64,000 nucleotides of DNA from an uncultured Pontibacter sp. (GCF_947495565.1 NZ_CANLZM010000011.1:1-64000); one strand, 5' to 3'. Positions 29,196 through 38,834 are shown, counted from the first letter of the stretch. Notes: generated by a model from the sequence alone, not told the origin. Made by a program: numbers and translations.

Positions 29196-31523
29196 TTACT
29201 CTACTTTTAAAACTTTTACAGGTTCAATATGCGCCGCTCGAATGGTTTGGGATAGGACAGTCAGAAGCCCGACTATGGCAACCAAACCAAAGCCTATGCT
29301 TACATTTATAAAACTCAATTCAACAAGACTGCTGCCTAAATCTTGTCTAATTAATTCACCGCTAAACAAGCCAGCCGGAACACCAATAAGTCCGGCAATC
29401 AGGATAAGAATGCCAAAATTTCTGGTAACTGCCCACACCAATTCTTTGTTGCTTGCTCCCAATACTTTTCTTATACCCAATTCTTTAGTGCGTGTTTCTA
29501 CGGAGTAACTGGCTATGCCTAAAATGCCCAAGCCAGCGATTATCATGACGATAAGGGCTAAGCCTCCAATAGAACCTAATCTATCTCCAATTTTTAAATA
29601 ACCATCTTTTAAATTCTGAAGATTTGCTGTTTTTTCAGGAAAATGGTTTTCCCATATGGATTGAATAGCTTTGGTTGCTTCCAATTCTGTATTTGGATTT
29701 ATTTTTATGGTCAAGGTGGCAATTTCATTTGGCAAATACCTATAGAGTAAAGGAGCTGTTTCGCCAATAATTTCATTGGGCATGATGCCAATGACTTGTA
29801 CATAGGCAGAATCCAGCAGTAGCGTTTGCCCCACTAAAGTCTCCGATTTAGATTCCAATAATTTTGCGGCAGCTTCATTCACCAACACATATTGCTCCGT
29901 GCGCTGAGGCAAATTCGTAGGAAAATTTTGTCCAGATTTTAAGCTGATTCCTTCTGTTTCAATTGTTTTTGGATCAATACTTACGTAAAACATTTCCAAA
30001 ATTTTATCATTTAATGTTACAGAAGATTTGCCCTTTATCATTGGTTTAAAGTACCAGTTAGTTGCCAAAGTTGTCTCTACCTGGCTTAACTGGCTTATTT
30101 CATTTTGCAGGTTTTCATATTTTTCACCACTTAAATCAAGTGTCAAAACATTAGGCGACACGGTTGAGTTAATGATTGCATGATTTTTTATTTCATAATC
30201 GGCTAATATGACAACCACTATCATCAGCATAATAGTCACTGAAAACTGTACGACAATTAAAACTTTGTAAACAGCAATACTCCGGAACAGCTTAATATTC
30301 TTCATTTTACGCAAAACCTGTATAGGCTGAAACGCTGACAATAGCCATGATGGAAGTGCTCCAGCGACTAAGCCTGTGATACCTGCGTAAGTCAACAAGC
30401 CTAAAATTAAGGTTGTGTCATAGGAAAATGCCATATCCATTTCGGGTATATAGTTCGTTAAAATTTCAACACATGGCATTGTAAACAACAAAGCAAACAG
30501 GGAAACAAGGGTCGATTCCATCAAAAATTGACTAATAATTTGCCTTCTTGTGGCGCCTATTGTCTTGCGAATGCCTACTTCTTTCGCTCGGGAGAAGGCA
30601 CGCGCCAATGTCAAGCTGACATAGTTGAAAGCAGATAAAAGTGTTAAGGCTAGAATTAAAGACAGCTGTATTTTTATGCCCGTCCAATCGGTGCCCGCAT
30701 TGCTGTCATTTTTAATGTCATTGTTTCGAGGAGTAATAGCCTCTATGGGTTGTGCCAAAAATTGGAGACTGCTCTTCTCCAGTTTCCGATTATATTTTTG
30801 GAGCGTTGAATTGAGCTGCGATAAATCACCTTCAGATTTTAAACGCGCGTAAATTGCTGCACTCTTGAAGTCTCCCCAGTTTTGTGCACTAGTACTCAGT
30901 GCTCCTTTTTTTTCAAGCACTTCGGCAGCATTCATAGAAAGCATGGCCTCAATGGGTAGATGTGTTTCTAAGGGTGGGTCCTGGATAATTCCCCCAACGG
31001 TATAAGCACCTAACTTTTCAAATTGAATTGTTTTCCCTAAAGCATTGGTGTTGCCAAATATCTTCTCTGCTGTTTTTTCAGTTAAAAAAAGGGTGGTGGG
31101 ATTGAGGGTAAGGCTTTGTGCATTACCTGATACCAGTTTAAAGCCAAAAACATCAAAAAAAGAAGGCTCTGAAAATTTTATGTCAATAGGTACATCACCT
31201 CCGTCGGTTTGCAAGTTATGTTTTCCTGCCAGGCGTACTTTTACCGTTTTTTCAACAAAGGAGATACTCTCTATTTGAGTCTCCAATGGCAACGGAGCTG
31301 TTGCCCATTTGGTTTGTTCCACCTCATTTGTTTCCTGCGTGAGTATCCGTACTGTTTGGTTTAATTCTGGATGGAAATGGTCTGTATCGTAAGTGGCTTT
31401 TAGGCCTGTAAAAAGAACAACACCAACCGCCATACTCAGTGACAAGCTCAGTATATTGACTAATGAAAAAAGTTTGTTTTTCCAGAGTATCCGTAAAGCG
31501 ATTTTTAGATTATTCTTTATCAT
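29196..31523 (-). CDS. FtsX/MacB-like ABC transporter permease
   Basis: 775 residues. It has an N-terminal membrane helix (ILSLSLSMAVGVVLFTGL), a periplasmic MacB-type domain, three helices around 285-435, a second helix-plus-periplasmic block, and a C-terminal FtsX domain with three helices and ELGIRKVLGAS. The duplicated layout matches Bacteroidota MacB-like permeases that export peptides, drugs or lipoproteins. No ATPase, membrane-fusion protein or sensor lies next to it, which is unusual. The sequence is visibly more A/T-rich than its neighbours and contains no AAGTATA in about 3 kb, consistent with recent acquisition. Confidence 0.85.
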   Translation of the reverse strand: MIKNNLKIALRILWKNKLFSLVNILSLSLSMAVGVVLFTGLKATYDTDHFHPELNQTVRILTQETNEVEQTKWATAPLPLETQIESISFVEKTVKVRLAGKHNLQTDGGDVPIDIKFSEPSFFDVFGFKLVSGNAQSLTLNPTTLFLTEKTAEKIFGNTNALGKTIQFEKLGAYTVGGIIQDPPLETHLPIEAMLSMNAAEVLEKKGALSTSAQNWGDFKSAAIYARLKSEGDLSQLNSTLQKYNRKLEKSSLQFLAQPIEAITPRNNDIKNDSNAGTDWTGIKIQLSLILALTLLSAFNYVSLTLARAFSRAKEVGIRKTIGATRRQIISQFLMESTLVSLFALLFTMPCVEILTNYIPEMDMAFSYDTTLILGLLTYAGITGLVAGALPSWLLSAFQPIQVLRKMKNIKLFRSIAVYKVLIVVQFSVTIMLMIVVVILADYEIKNHAIINSTVSPNVLTLDLSGEKYENLQNEISQLSQVETTLATNWYFKPMIKGKSSVTLNDKILEMFYVSIDPKTIETEGISLKSGQNFPTNLPQRTEQYVLVNEAAAKLLESKSETLVGQTLLLDSAYVQVIGIMPNEIIGETAPLLYRYLPNEIATLTIKINPNTELEATKAIQSIWENHFPEKTANLQNLKDGYLKIGDRLGSIGGLALIVMIIAGLGILGIASYSVETRTKELGIRKVLGASNKELVWAVTRNFGILILIAGLIGVPAGLFSGELIRQDLGSSLVELSFINVSIGFGLVAIVGLLTVLSQTIRAAHIEPVKVLKVE

Positions 31524-31993
31524 GACTTAAAGTGTCGATTTTAAGGGAAAAGAAGCCAATACTGTGCAGGGGATTTTTCTCAATTTTATTGGCAAAGTTG
31601 GGGCCAAAATACAATTAGTTAATTGTCAGAATTTTAGACAATTGTTAATCAAACACTGTTCGATTTCAGACACTTGATTGTTCGATTTGATACACTCAAG
31701 TACAAAATATTTTACATCCAAATGAGACTGCGGCACTTACTTTTATCTCAGTGGGTGTTTGCCGTGGAGAAGCTTATAAGTAGGATTGTCAAACGTTTCC
31801 TTGTTGTCTGTGAACATTTGTCGGGTTACACGAAAGGGCATTGTTGCCAACTACCTCAAAAGCGTTAACATAGGCTTATCTGCACTATGCACGAAGTGGG
31901 TTGAGGCAATGAAATGAGAAAACCACCTTCCGCTATACCTTTACTATATAAGAATTCTCCTTAACTTAGAGTGCAGATTTATACTTCCTTAAC
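31524..31993. other. 470-bp spacer without supported gene
   Basis: A/T-rich. A short plus-strand frame (31674-31868) has no recognisable product and no convincing start context. A TATACTT (31980-31986) sits just before the next gene. This may be decayed sequence flanking the acquired permease gene. Confidence 0.4.
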
Positions 31994-33124
31994 ATGCCAA
32001 ACATCCACCCAAAAACTACCCCGCTTTACCAGACTTCTGTATTTACTTTCGACGACCTGAACGAGCTGGAGTTATACTTTGAGCAGCCAGGGCAAAGCTA
32101 CATGTACACGCGCTACGGCAACCCCAATACCGATGAGCTGGCGCAGGAGGTGAATAAGCTGGAAAGCGGTGGAGGAGCGGTGGTAACGTCTTCGGGTATG
32201 TCGGCGATACTGGCGGCTGTGCTGGCTGTTTGCAAAGCCGGTGATCATGTGCTGTGTGCCGAGGATATCTATGGCGGCTCATCCACGTTGCTGGCGCAGG
32301 AACTGACGCGAGTGGGCATAGAGGTGACTTTTGTTCCGACGGCTCATATTTATACTTTAGAGAACTATGTGCAGCCAAACACGCGCTTGCTGCTGGCTGA
32401 AACCATGAGCAACCCGCTGCTGCAGGTGCTGGATATTACGCGGCTAGCCCAGGAAACGCAGCAACAAAGTATAAAACTGGTTATCGACAACACCTTTGCC
32501 ACGCCTGTAATTACCAAACCACTTGCCTTGGGTGCAGACATGGTGATACATAGCGTAACCAAGTACCTTTCCGGCCACAGCGATGTAACGGCGGGTGTGG
32601 TAGTTTGTAAAGGTCAGGAAGACCTGCAGCGGGTACAGCGGGTGATGATGGTGTACGGCTTAAACCTTAGCCCTTTTGAAGCTTGGTTGGCAGCGCGTGG
32701 CCTGAAAACACTGCGCCTGCGCATGAAGCAGCACAGCAACAACGCGCTGGATATAGCCAGATACCTGCAGCAGCACCCGAAGGTGGAAAAAGTATGGTAC
32801 CCAGGCCTGGAGGAGCACCCGCAGCACGAACTTGCAAAGCAGCAGGGGCAGGGGCTGTTTGGCGGTATGCTCAGCTTCAGGATTAAAGATGATACGGAGG
32901 CTGTAAACCGGTTTATGCAGGCGCTGCCAAGTATACCTTTCGCACCGTCGTTGGCCGGAGTAAACACTTCTATTTCATACCCGCTGGGTACCTCGCACCG
33001 TGCCCTTTCGCCCGATCAGCAACAGAACATGGGAATAACGGTGGGCGTAATCCGTTTCTCGGTAGGTATAGAAGAGCCGGAGGAGCTAATTGCAGAGCTG
33101 GAAACAGCTTTGGCCGCGGTGTAG
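31994..33124 (+). CDS. PLP-dependent trans-sulfuration enzyme (Cys/Met metabolism family)
   Basis: 376 residues, of the cystathionine gamma-synthase/gamma-lyase/O-acylhomoserine sulfhydrylase fold. PLP-binding Lys190 is in SVTKYLSGHSDVTAG, with YTRYGNPNTDELAQEVNKLE near 38 and SSGMSAILAA near 67. The C-terminus has the substrate-binding SLAGVNTSISYP and SVGIEEPEELI. It cannot be assigned to one reaction (synthase, lyase or gamma-lyase) from motifs alone. It has no linked met or cys genes. An SAM-type riboswitch was not seen upstream. Confidence 0.85.
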   Translation: MPNIHPKTTPLYQTSVFTFDDLNELELYFEQPGQSYMYTRYGNPNTDELAQEVNKLESGGGAVVTSSGMSAILAAVLAVCKAGDHVLCAEDIYGGSSTLLAQELTRVGIEVTFVPTAHIYTLENYVQPNTRLLLAETMSNPLLQVLDITRLAQETQQQSIKLVIDNTFATPVITKPLALGADMVIHSVTKYLSGHSDVTAGVVVCKGQEDLQRVQRVMMVYGLNLSPFEAWLAARGLKTLRLRMKQHSNNALDIARYLQQHPKVEKVWYPGLEEHPQHELAKQQGQGLFGGMLSFRIKDDTEAVNRFMQALPSIPFAPSLAGVNTSISYPLGTSHRALSPDQQQNMGITVGVIRFSVGIEEPEELIAELETALAAV

Positions 33125-33193
33125 GTTGCAGCTATTAGGGTATGTGCTGTCGCGAGATTTTGACGTGTAATAAGGCACGTTTTCAGCTTGCAT

Positions 33194-33304
33194 AAGTATA
33201 TAACTTAGGTTACTACCGGTTAAAGCAAACTGAAAGCTTAGAGCAAGTAAACCATGAGTTGAAAACTTGCGGTAGGATATCGGCAATATGGCAGTTTTAT
33301 ACTT
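33194..33304. repeat. spacer with REP-like half and AAGTATA sites
   Basis: Contains AGTTGAAAACTTGCGG (33257-33272), which matches inverted the repeat near 19.16 kb, plus AAGTATA (33194-33200) and TATACTT (33298-33304). No gene. Confidence 0.45.
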
Positions 33305-33350
33305 AGGAGCTGATTAGAACTGTTGGGGAATATGTAAAAAGAGCCGCTTG

Positions 33351-34490
33351 CTATACTACTTCCAGCAATCGCTTTAGGTGCTTCACTACTTTTTCCTGTT
33401 CCTCGTCTGTCATACTGCTGCTGCTGGGCAGGCAGAGGCCGCGCTCAAAAAGCTTTCCGCTAAGGTTATTGCCTACGTATGGGTGGTGCTGAAACAAGGG
33501 TTGCAGGTGCATCGGCTTCCAGAGGGCACGAACTTCGATGTTTTCTTCTTCCAATGCCAGCCGAATGCTTTCCGGAGTGTGCGGGGCGGGAAGCAGAACT
33601 GTGGTGAGCCAGCGGTTAGAAAAGCAGGCTTTCGGCTCTGCCATAAACTCCAGCCCTTCTATATGCTCCAGCTGCTGTTTATAGTATGTAAAAATCTCCC
33701 GTCGCTGTTTCACCCGCTTCTCCAGCACCTCCATCTGGCCCCGGCCAATGCCTGCGCTCACATTACTCATGCGGTAGTTATAGCCCATCTGAGAATGCTC
33801 GTAATAAGGTGCCGGGTCTTTCGCTTGCGTAGACAGAAAACGCGCCTGCTCCACCACCTGCTCATCTTCTGATATAAGCGCACCGCCCCCTGAGGTGGTA
33901 ATGATTTTATTCCCGTTGAATGAAAAAGCTCCCACTTGCCCAAATGTACCTACCTGATGGCCGCCGTAACGGGAGCCAAGCGCCTCGGCAGCGTCTTCTA
34001 TCACCGGAATACCGAACTCCTGCGCAATGTGCATGATCTCCTTCATTTTAGCGGGCATACCATACAGGTGCACCAGCATAATGGCAGCGGGGCGTTTGCC
34101 GAGGCGCAGCCGGTCAGCAATGGCTTCGTGCAGGGCCTCCGGGCTCATGTTCCACGTATCAGGCTCGCTCTCCACAAAAACGGGTTGTGCGCCTAAGTAT
34201 AAAATGGGGTTAGCCGTAGCCACAAAGGTAAAGGTGGAGCAAAGCACTTCATCGCCGGGCTTTACGCCTACCACCTGAAGCGCCAGGTGCAGAGCAGCTG
34301 TGCCAGAGCTTAGAGCAACGGCGTGGCGGGCGTTTGTATGCTGGCAAATGTCGTGCTCAAAACCTGCCAAATTAGGGCCGGCAGTAGTTACCCAATTATC
34401 CTCTATTGCTTTTGAAACATAGTTTTTTTCATGCCCGCCCATGTGCGGCACCGAGAGGAAGATACGTCCTGGCCTGTAAATCATATTCAT
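33351..34490 (-). CDS. DegT/DnrJ/EryC1/StrS-type sugar aminotransferase
   Basis: 379 residues from MNMIYRPGRIFLSVPHMGG; a longer in-frame start at 34544 would add 18. PLP enzymes of this family amidate keto-sugar nucleotides for surface glycans. The PLP lysine is in SFNGNKIITTSGGGAL (Lys195 from this start), and VALSSGTAALHLALQ and VIEDAAEALGSRYGG are typical. A glycan-biosynthesis role fits, but no sugar-pathway genes surround it here. Divergent from ispE. Confidence 0.85.
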   Translation of the reverse strand: MNMIYRPGRIFLSVPHMGGHEKNYVSKAIEDNWVTTAGPNLAGFEHDICQHTNARHAVALSSGTAALHLALQVVGVKPGDEVLCSTFTFVATANPILYLGAQPVFVESEPDTWNMSPEALHEAIADRLRLGKRPAAIMLVHLYGMPAKMKEIMHIAQEFGIPVIEDAAEALGSRYGGHQVGTFGQVGAFSFNGNKIITTSGGGALISEDEQVVEQARFLSTQAKDPAPYYEHSQMGYNYRMSNVSAGIGRGQMEVLEKRVKQRREIFTYYKQQLEHIEGLEFMAEPKACFSNRWLTTVLLPAPHTPESIRLALEEENIEVRALWKPMHLQPLFQHHPYVGNNLSGKLFERGLCLPSSSSMTDEEQEKVVKHLKRLLEVV

Positions 34491-34728
34491 GTGAGTGAGG
34501 TGTGGCTTCTGTGGCCGCAGAGCCACTAAGTCAGATGCTATCATACGGCACTTCCGCCAGTTAGGCTGGCTCCTGCAGGCATGGGTGCTGTACTACTGTC
34601 CTTTAATATACTGTTTTTCTGTTGAGTATAATAGTGTGGCTGCCTACATTTTTAAGAAAGCTGTGTGCCTCAGCCGCATTTTCAGCGTAAATTTATAGCT
34701 TGCAACCTTTAAACAGCACTTTCAGACG

Positions 34729-35538
34729 ATGCTCGATTACCCAAACGCAAAGATAAACCTGGGCCTGTACATTACGGAGAAGCGCCCGGACGGATTTCAT
34801 AACCTGCAGTCCTGCTTTTACCCGGTGCGCTGGTGCGATGCGTTGGAGATTCTGCCTGCTCAGGAAGAGCAATTTACCATAACAGGCCTGCCAGTGCCGG
34901 GCAATCCGGACACGAACCTGTGCCTGAAAGCATACAAACTGCTGCAGCAGGATCATGATTTGCCACCTGTGCACCTGCACCTGCACAAGGTAATACCGAT
35001 GGGTGCTGGCCTTGGCGGTGGCTCCTCAAATGCGGCTTTCACGCTGCGTATACTTAACCAGTTGTTCGAGCTGAGCCTGAGCCCTGAGGCGCTGGAGAAT
35101 TATGCCCGGCAGTTAGGTTCCGATTGCGCTTTTTTTGTGCAGAACAAGCCTGTAATTGCCACAGAGCGAGGCGATGTGTTTACGCCTGTAGATTTAAACC
35201 TGGCCGGTTACACGTGCGTGGTGGTCTATCCGGGCATTCATATCACCACAGCCGAGGCCTACGGAAGTATAAAACCTGAAAAACCCGCCTGCGACATGCA
35301 GATGCTCCTGAAGCAGGATCTGAAAATATGGCGTGACGTGCTGAAGAACGACTTTGAGGCAGCGCTGTTTCCGAAGTACCCAGAGCTGCCGCAGGTAAAG
35401 GAAAAACTATACGAGGCCGGAGCCGCCTATGCCTCTATGACGGGCTCTGGCTCTGCCGTATATGGCCTTTTTAAAGGCGATGCCCCTGAAAATTTAGTCT
35501 TTCCCGGCCACTATGCTATCTGGAAAGGGCTGCTGTAG
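34729..35538 (+). CDS. ispE: 4-diphosphocytidyl-2-C-methyl-D-erythritol kinase
   Basis: A GHMP kinase of the MEP isoprenoid pathway. 269 residues. It begins with PNAKINLGLYITEKRPDGFH (residues 5-24), has the GHMP ATP loop PMGAGLGGGSSNAAF (90-104), and the catalytic LGSDCAFF (129-136, Asp132). The third motif GSGSAVYGLF lies near 238. Its last 45 bp overlap the end of the convergent transporter gene. Confidence 0.96.
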   Translation: MLDYPNAKINLGLYITEKRPDGFHNLQSCFYPVRWCDALEILPAQEEQFTITGLPVPGNPDTNLCLKAYKLLQQDHDLPPVHLHLHKVIPMGAGLGGGSSNAAFTLRILNQLFELSLSPEALENYARQLGSDCAFFVQNKPVIATERGDVFTPVDLNLAGYTCVVVYPGIHITTAEAYGSIKPEKPACDMQMLLKQDLKIWRDVLKNDFEAALFPKYPELPQVKEKLYEAGAAYASMTGSGSAVYGLFKGDAPENLVFPGHYAIWKGLL

Positions 35539-36438
35539 CCTTTTCTTACGGCGCTTATCGAACATCTCCAGAACAGGGTAAATAAACACGCTGAGCAAAA
35601 TAACCATGGCGCCAATATAAAACCCCTGCGACATCTGCTCTCCCTCATTAAAGATAAACCAAGCCAGGATAATACCATACACTGGCTCCAGGTTTACAGT
35701 TAAGTTTACAGTATAGGCAGATATGCGCTGCATCAGGCGCACAGAAGCAGTATAGGCGTACACGGTGCAAGCCAGCGCCAGGATGAGCAGGTATACCCAA
35801 TCCATTGTGGTAAGCCCGAAGTTAAGGCTGCCGCTTTCTACAAAGTATGCGGTGTAAAGCGGGAAGAACAGCACAGTGCCCAGGCAGGCTCCAGCCATTT
35901 CATACATGGTGATGGTGGTAGAGGATACCTTCTTTACCAGGTTCGCGTTGATGATCGTGAAGATGGAGCCGAGCAACGCCGCACCAATGGCCATACTGAT
36001 GCCTAACACACTGTCGAAGCTGGTTTCGTGCTGGAAAATGATGTAAAGCCCCATAATAACTAGCAGGGCCAGGAAAATCTCGTGAGGCTTAATTTTACCT
36101 TTGTTGAAGAGCGGCTCCAGAAAGGCAGTCCAAAGGCTGCAGGTGGCTAGCCCCACCAAACTTATGGAAACGGACGCCACACGAGCCGCCGCGAAAAAAA
36201 GAATCCAGTGACCCGCGATGATAACGCCAACAGCCATAAGCTGAAGTGCCAGTTTGCGCCCCATCCAAAGTGGCATGCCGCGTCGGAAAATAATGGCACC
36301 CAAAGCCAGCGCAGTAATAAGCGTACGCAGCGCTACCAGCTCCACGGCAGGTATGGTGATCAGCTTGCCAAGTATGGCCGTAAAGCCCCACAAGAAAATC
36401 ACGAAGTGAAGCTCAATAAAATCTTTAAAACGTGGCAT
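35494..36438 (-). CDS. EamA/DMT-family transporter
   Basis: 314 residues with ten hydrophobic helices in two five-helix EamA halves (HFVIFLWGFTAILGKL first; FNEGEQMSQGFYIGA later). Drug/metabolite transporters move amino acids, nucleobases or other small metabolites; the substrate is not readable. It starts directly after the LptG-like stop (TAA then ATG), so the two genes are translationally coupled. Its 3' end overlaps ispE by 45 bp. Confidence 0.88.
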   Translation of the reverse strand: MPRFKDFIELHFVIFLWGFTAILGKLITIPAVELVALRTLITALALGAIIFRRGMPLWMGRKLALQLMAVGVIIAGHWILFFAAARVASVSISLVGLATCSLWTAFLEPLFNKGKIKPHEIFLALLVIMGLYIIFQHETSFDSVLGISMAIGAALLGSIFTIINANLVKKVSSTTITMYEMAGACLGTVLFFPLYTAYFVESGSLNFGLTTMDWVYLLILALACTVYAYTASVRLMQRISAYTVNLTVNLEPVYGIILAWFIFNEGEQMSQGFYIGAMVILLSVFIYPVLEMFDKRRKKRLQQPFPDSIVAGKD

Positions 36439-37515
36439 TTAGCGCGGAATATAGCGGTACAACAAAAAGCCTATACCTGTAAATACGAACGTCGGAATCC
36501 AGGCGGCAATCTGCGGTGCAATATCGCCAACCTGCGCCAGACTTCGGCTCGTGATCACGAAAATAATAAAGATGAAAGCCAGCAGGAACCCGAGCGCGAT
36601 CTGAAAACCTACACCGCCCCGTGCCTTGCGCGCACTCACAATCACACCGATCACGGTAAGTATAATAATGGCAAAAGGATAACTGAAACGCTCATACTTC
36701 TCTATCAGGTAAATTTCTATGTCGTCTGCGCCGCGCGATATTTTCTCGTTGATGTAGTCGTTGAGCTGGGTTAACGTAAGTGTCTGCTCCAGCTTGTAAG
36801 TGCTCTCAAAGTCTTTAGGCAAAAGGTTGAGCGTAGTATCCAGGTTAGCGCCTTTGTATATGGTCTCCTTCTCGCCATCGAACGTGCGCAGGGTATACTG
36901 GTTTATGTGCCACTTCTTCTTCTCGGCGTTCCAGGAGATGCTGCTGGCGCTGAGTTTGCTGTTAAGGTTGGTATCGCTGATAGTCTCCATGGCGAAGTTG
37001 TAGCCGATGTGAGCGGAGTTGTTGTAGCTCTCCATGTACACATAAGTTTCCGGGCCGATTTTGATATGGATGTTCCGGCTATCGTAGGTAAAAGGGCTTT
37101 TGATATACTTTACCTGAAAGGCCACGCTCTCCTTGTTTGCGTTCGGGATCACCCAGCCAATCAGCACAAAAATAGTTGCCCCGATAATGCTGGCCCCGAT
37201 CAGGTAAGGTACCAGAAAGCGCCGGAAGCTGATGCCGCTGCTCAGTATGGCCACAATTTCGGTATGCGAGGCCAGCTTGGCCGTAACAAATACCGTAGCG
37301 ATAAACACCGTAATTGGGCTGAGCATGTTCGCATAAAACGGAATCAGGTTGAGGTAGTAGTCAAACAGGATCTCGCTTATGCTGGGGTTGGTTTTAATAA
37401 AGTCGTCATTCTTCTCCGTGAAATCGATCACCAGAATAACAGCCACCATAATCAGCACCGTGAACACATAAGTGGTCAGGAACTTCTTGAGTATGTACTT
37501 ATCGAGGAGCTTCAA
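36439..37515 (-). CDS. LptF/LptG-family LPS transport permease
   Basis: 358 residues of the YjgP/YjgQ family. Three N-terminal helices (KFLTTYVFTVLIMVAVILVI first), a periplasmic jellyroll domain of about 150 residues, and three C-terminal helices (FAIIILTVIGVIVSARKARGG). These permeases pair with LptB to extract LPS from the inner membrane. Whether it is LptF or LptG is not clear. It lies downstream of tgt, separated by the octamer hairpin, and upstream of a coupled EamA gene. Confidence 0.9.
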   Translation of the reverse strand: MKLLDKYILKKFLTTYVFTVLIMVAVILVIDFTEKNDDFIKTNPSISEILFDYYLNLIPFYANMLSPITVFIATVFVTAKLASHTEIVAILSSGISFRRFLVPYLIGASIIGATIFVLIGWVIPNANKESVAFQVKYIKSPFTYDSRNIHIKIGPETYVYMESYNNSAHIGYNFAMETISDTNLNSKLSASSISWNAEKKKWHINQYTLRTFDGEKETIYKGANLDTTLNLLPKDFESTYKLEQTLTLTQLNDYINEKISRGADDIEIYLIEKYERFSYPFAIIILTVIGVIVSARKARGGVGFQIALGFLLAFIFIIFVITSRSLAQVGDIAPQIAAWIPTFVFTGIGFLLYRYIPR

Positions 37516-37516
37516 C

Positions 37517-37599
37517 TTGAGTTATAAAGTTAGAAGGTTAAAAAGTTAGAAAGTTAGAGCGTTAGAAAGAACAACTTTCTAACGCTCTAACTTTCTAAC
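37517..37599. repeat. octamer-unit hairpin between tgt and lptG
   Basis: Left half reads as 8-base units: AAGTTAGA, AGGTTAAA, AAGTTAGA, AAGTTAGA, GCGTTAGA (37527-37566). The right half is the inverted complement. A perfect 25-bp stem forms between 37545-37569 and 37575-37599 with a 5-nt loop. There is no T-run after it, so it is not a simple terminator; it may protect or process mRNA ends. Confidence 0.8.
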
Positions 37600-37600
37600 T

Positions 37601-38731
37601 CTACAAACGTGTCATTAATTTCTTTACCATCACATCTTTCCAGTCGCGGAAAGTTCCGTTCAGGATATGCTGGCGGGCCTGCTTTACCAGCCACAGGAAA
37701 AATGTAAGGTTGTGTACGCTGGCTATCTGCCCTGCCAGGTATTCGCCGCTGTGGATGAGGTGGCGCAGGTAAGCTTTCGTATAAAACGTGCTTGCGTAGC
37801 CACCCAACTCCGCGTCTATCGGGCTAAAGTCATCTGACCATTTTTTGTTTCTGATGTTGATGATGCCTTGTGTGGTAAACAGCATGCCGTTACGGGCATT
37901 GCGGGTTGGTAGCACACAATCAAACATATCTACGCCTAAGGCAATGTTTTCCAGGATATTAGCCGGTGTGCCGACACCCATGAGGTACCGCGGTTTGTCT
38001 TTTGGTAGTATGTCGCAAACAACCTCTGTCATTTCATACATCATCTCGGCCGGCTCGCCCACAGATAAGCCACCGATGGCATTGCCTTCGCGGCCAAAGC
38101 TTGCAATGGTCTCCGCCGACTGTATGCGCAGGTCTTTGTAAGTGCTGCCTTGCACAATCGGGAAGAGCGTCTGGTTGTAGCCATACTTTGGCTCTGTGCT
38201 GTCGAAGCGGTTAACGCAGCGCTGCAGCCAGCGGTGCGTGCGCTCCATCGAATGCTTGGCGTAGGTATGGTCGCAAGGGTAGGGAGTACATTCATCAAAA
38301 GCCATGATGATATCGGCCCCGATGGTGCGCTGCGTATCCATGACGTTTTCCGGAGTAAAATCAAGCGTGGAGCCGTCTATATGCGATTTAAACTTAACGC
38401 CCTCTTCCTTGATCTTGCGCGTGCCGGCCAGCGAAAAAACCTGGTAGCCGCCGCTGTCGGTAAGTATGGGGCGGTCCCAGCCGTTAAATTTATGCAAGCC
38501 ACCTGCCTGCTCCAGTACATCCAGGCCGGGGCGCAGGTACAAATGGTAGGTGTTGCCAAGTATGATTTGGGCTTTTATGTCTTCTTTAAGTTCGCGCTGG
38601 TGCACGGCCTTTACGGTGCCGGCGGTGCCCACGGGCATAAAAATAGGTGTTTCGATGACTCCGTGGTCGGTTTGCACCACACCGGCGCGTGCTTTGGATT
38701 GAGCGTCTGTAGCTACTAAGTTAAACTGCAT
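37601..38731 (-). CDS. tgt: queuine tRNA-ribosyltransferase, Bacteroidota type without zinc cysteines
   Basis: It exchanges G34 for preQ1 in tRNAs with GUN anticodons. I chose ATG at 38731 (MQFNLVATDAQSKARAG), giving 376 residues. The frame stays open for 55 further codons, but these lie upstream of a -7 box on the minus strand (38835-38842, TATCTTTG). DSGGYQVF and DCVLPTRNARNG (with nucleophile Asp) are present. The usual zinc ligands (CxC, C in the C-terminal loop) are replaced by LGG and AS in SPIDAELGGYASTFY, as in Bacteroidota homologues I recall. Confidence 0.94.
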   Translation of the reverse strand: MQFNLVATDAQSKARAGVVQTDHGVIETPIFMPVGTAGTVKAVHQRELKEDIKAQIILGNTYHLYLRPGLDVLEQAGGLHKFNGWDRPILTDSGGYQVFSLAGTRKIKEEGVKFKSHIDGSTLDFTPENVMDTQRTIGADIIMAFDECTPYPCDHTYAKHSMERTHRWLQRCVNRFDSTEPKYGYNQTLFPIVQGSTYKDLRIQSAETIASFGREGNAIGGLSVGEPAEMMYEMTEVVCDILPKDKPRYLMGVGTPANILENIALGVDMFDCVLPTRNARNGMLFTTQGIINIRNKKWSDDFSPIDAELGGYASTFYTKAYLRHLIHSGEYLAGQIASVHNLTFFLWLVKQARQHILNGTFRDWKDVMVKKLMTRL

Positions 38732-38834
38732 GGTTGTATGGTTGCCGGCGCATTGTCTTACAAAAACAACACCAAAACCCGGCCCGCCCGCAAAGGCTTC
38801 TATTTCTTTTAGTTCTAAAAATTTAATTAACCGG

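Noticed and set aside
31674-31868. A small plus-strand frame in the 470-bp spacer
   Set aside because: No family, poor start context, A/T-rich sequence.
31900-31993. Possible SAM riboswitch before the trans-sulfuration gene
   Set aside because: No conserved K-turn or pairing pattern seen in the short leader.
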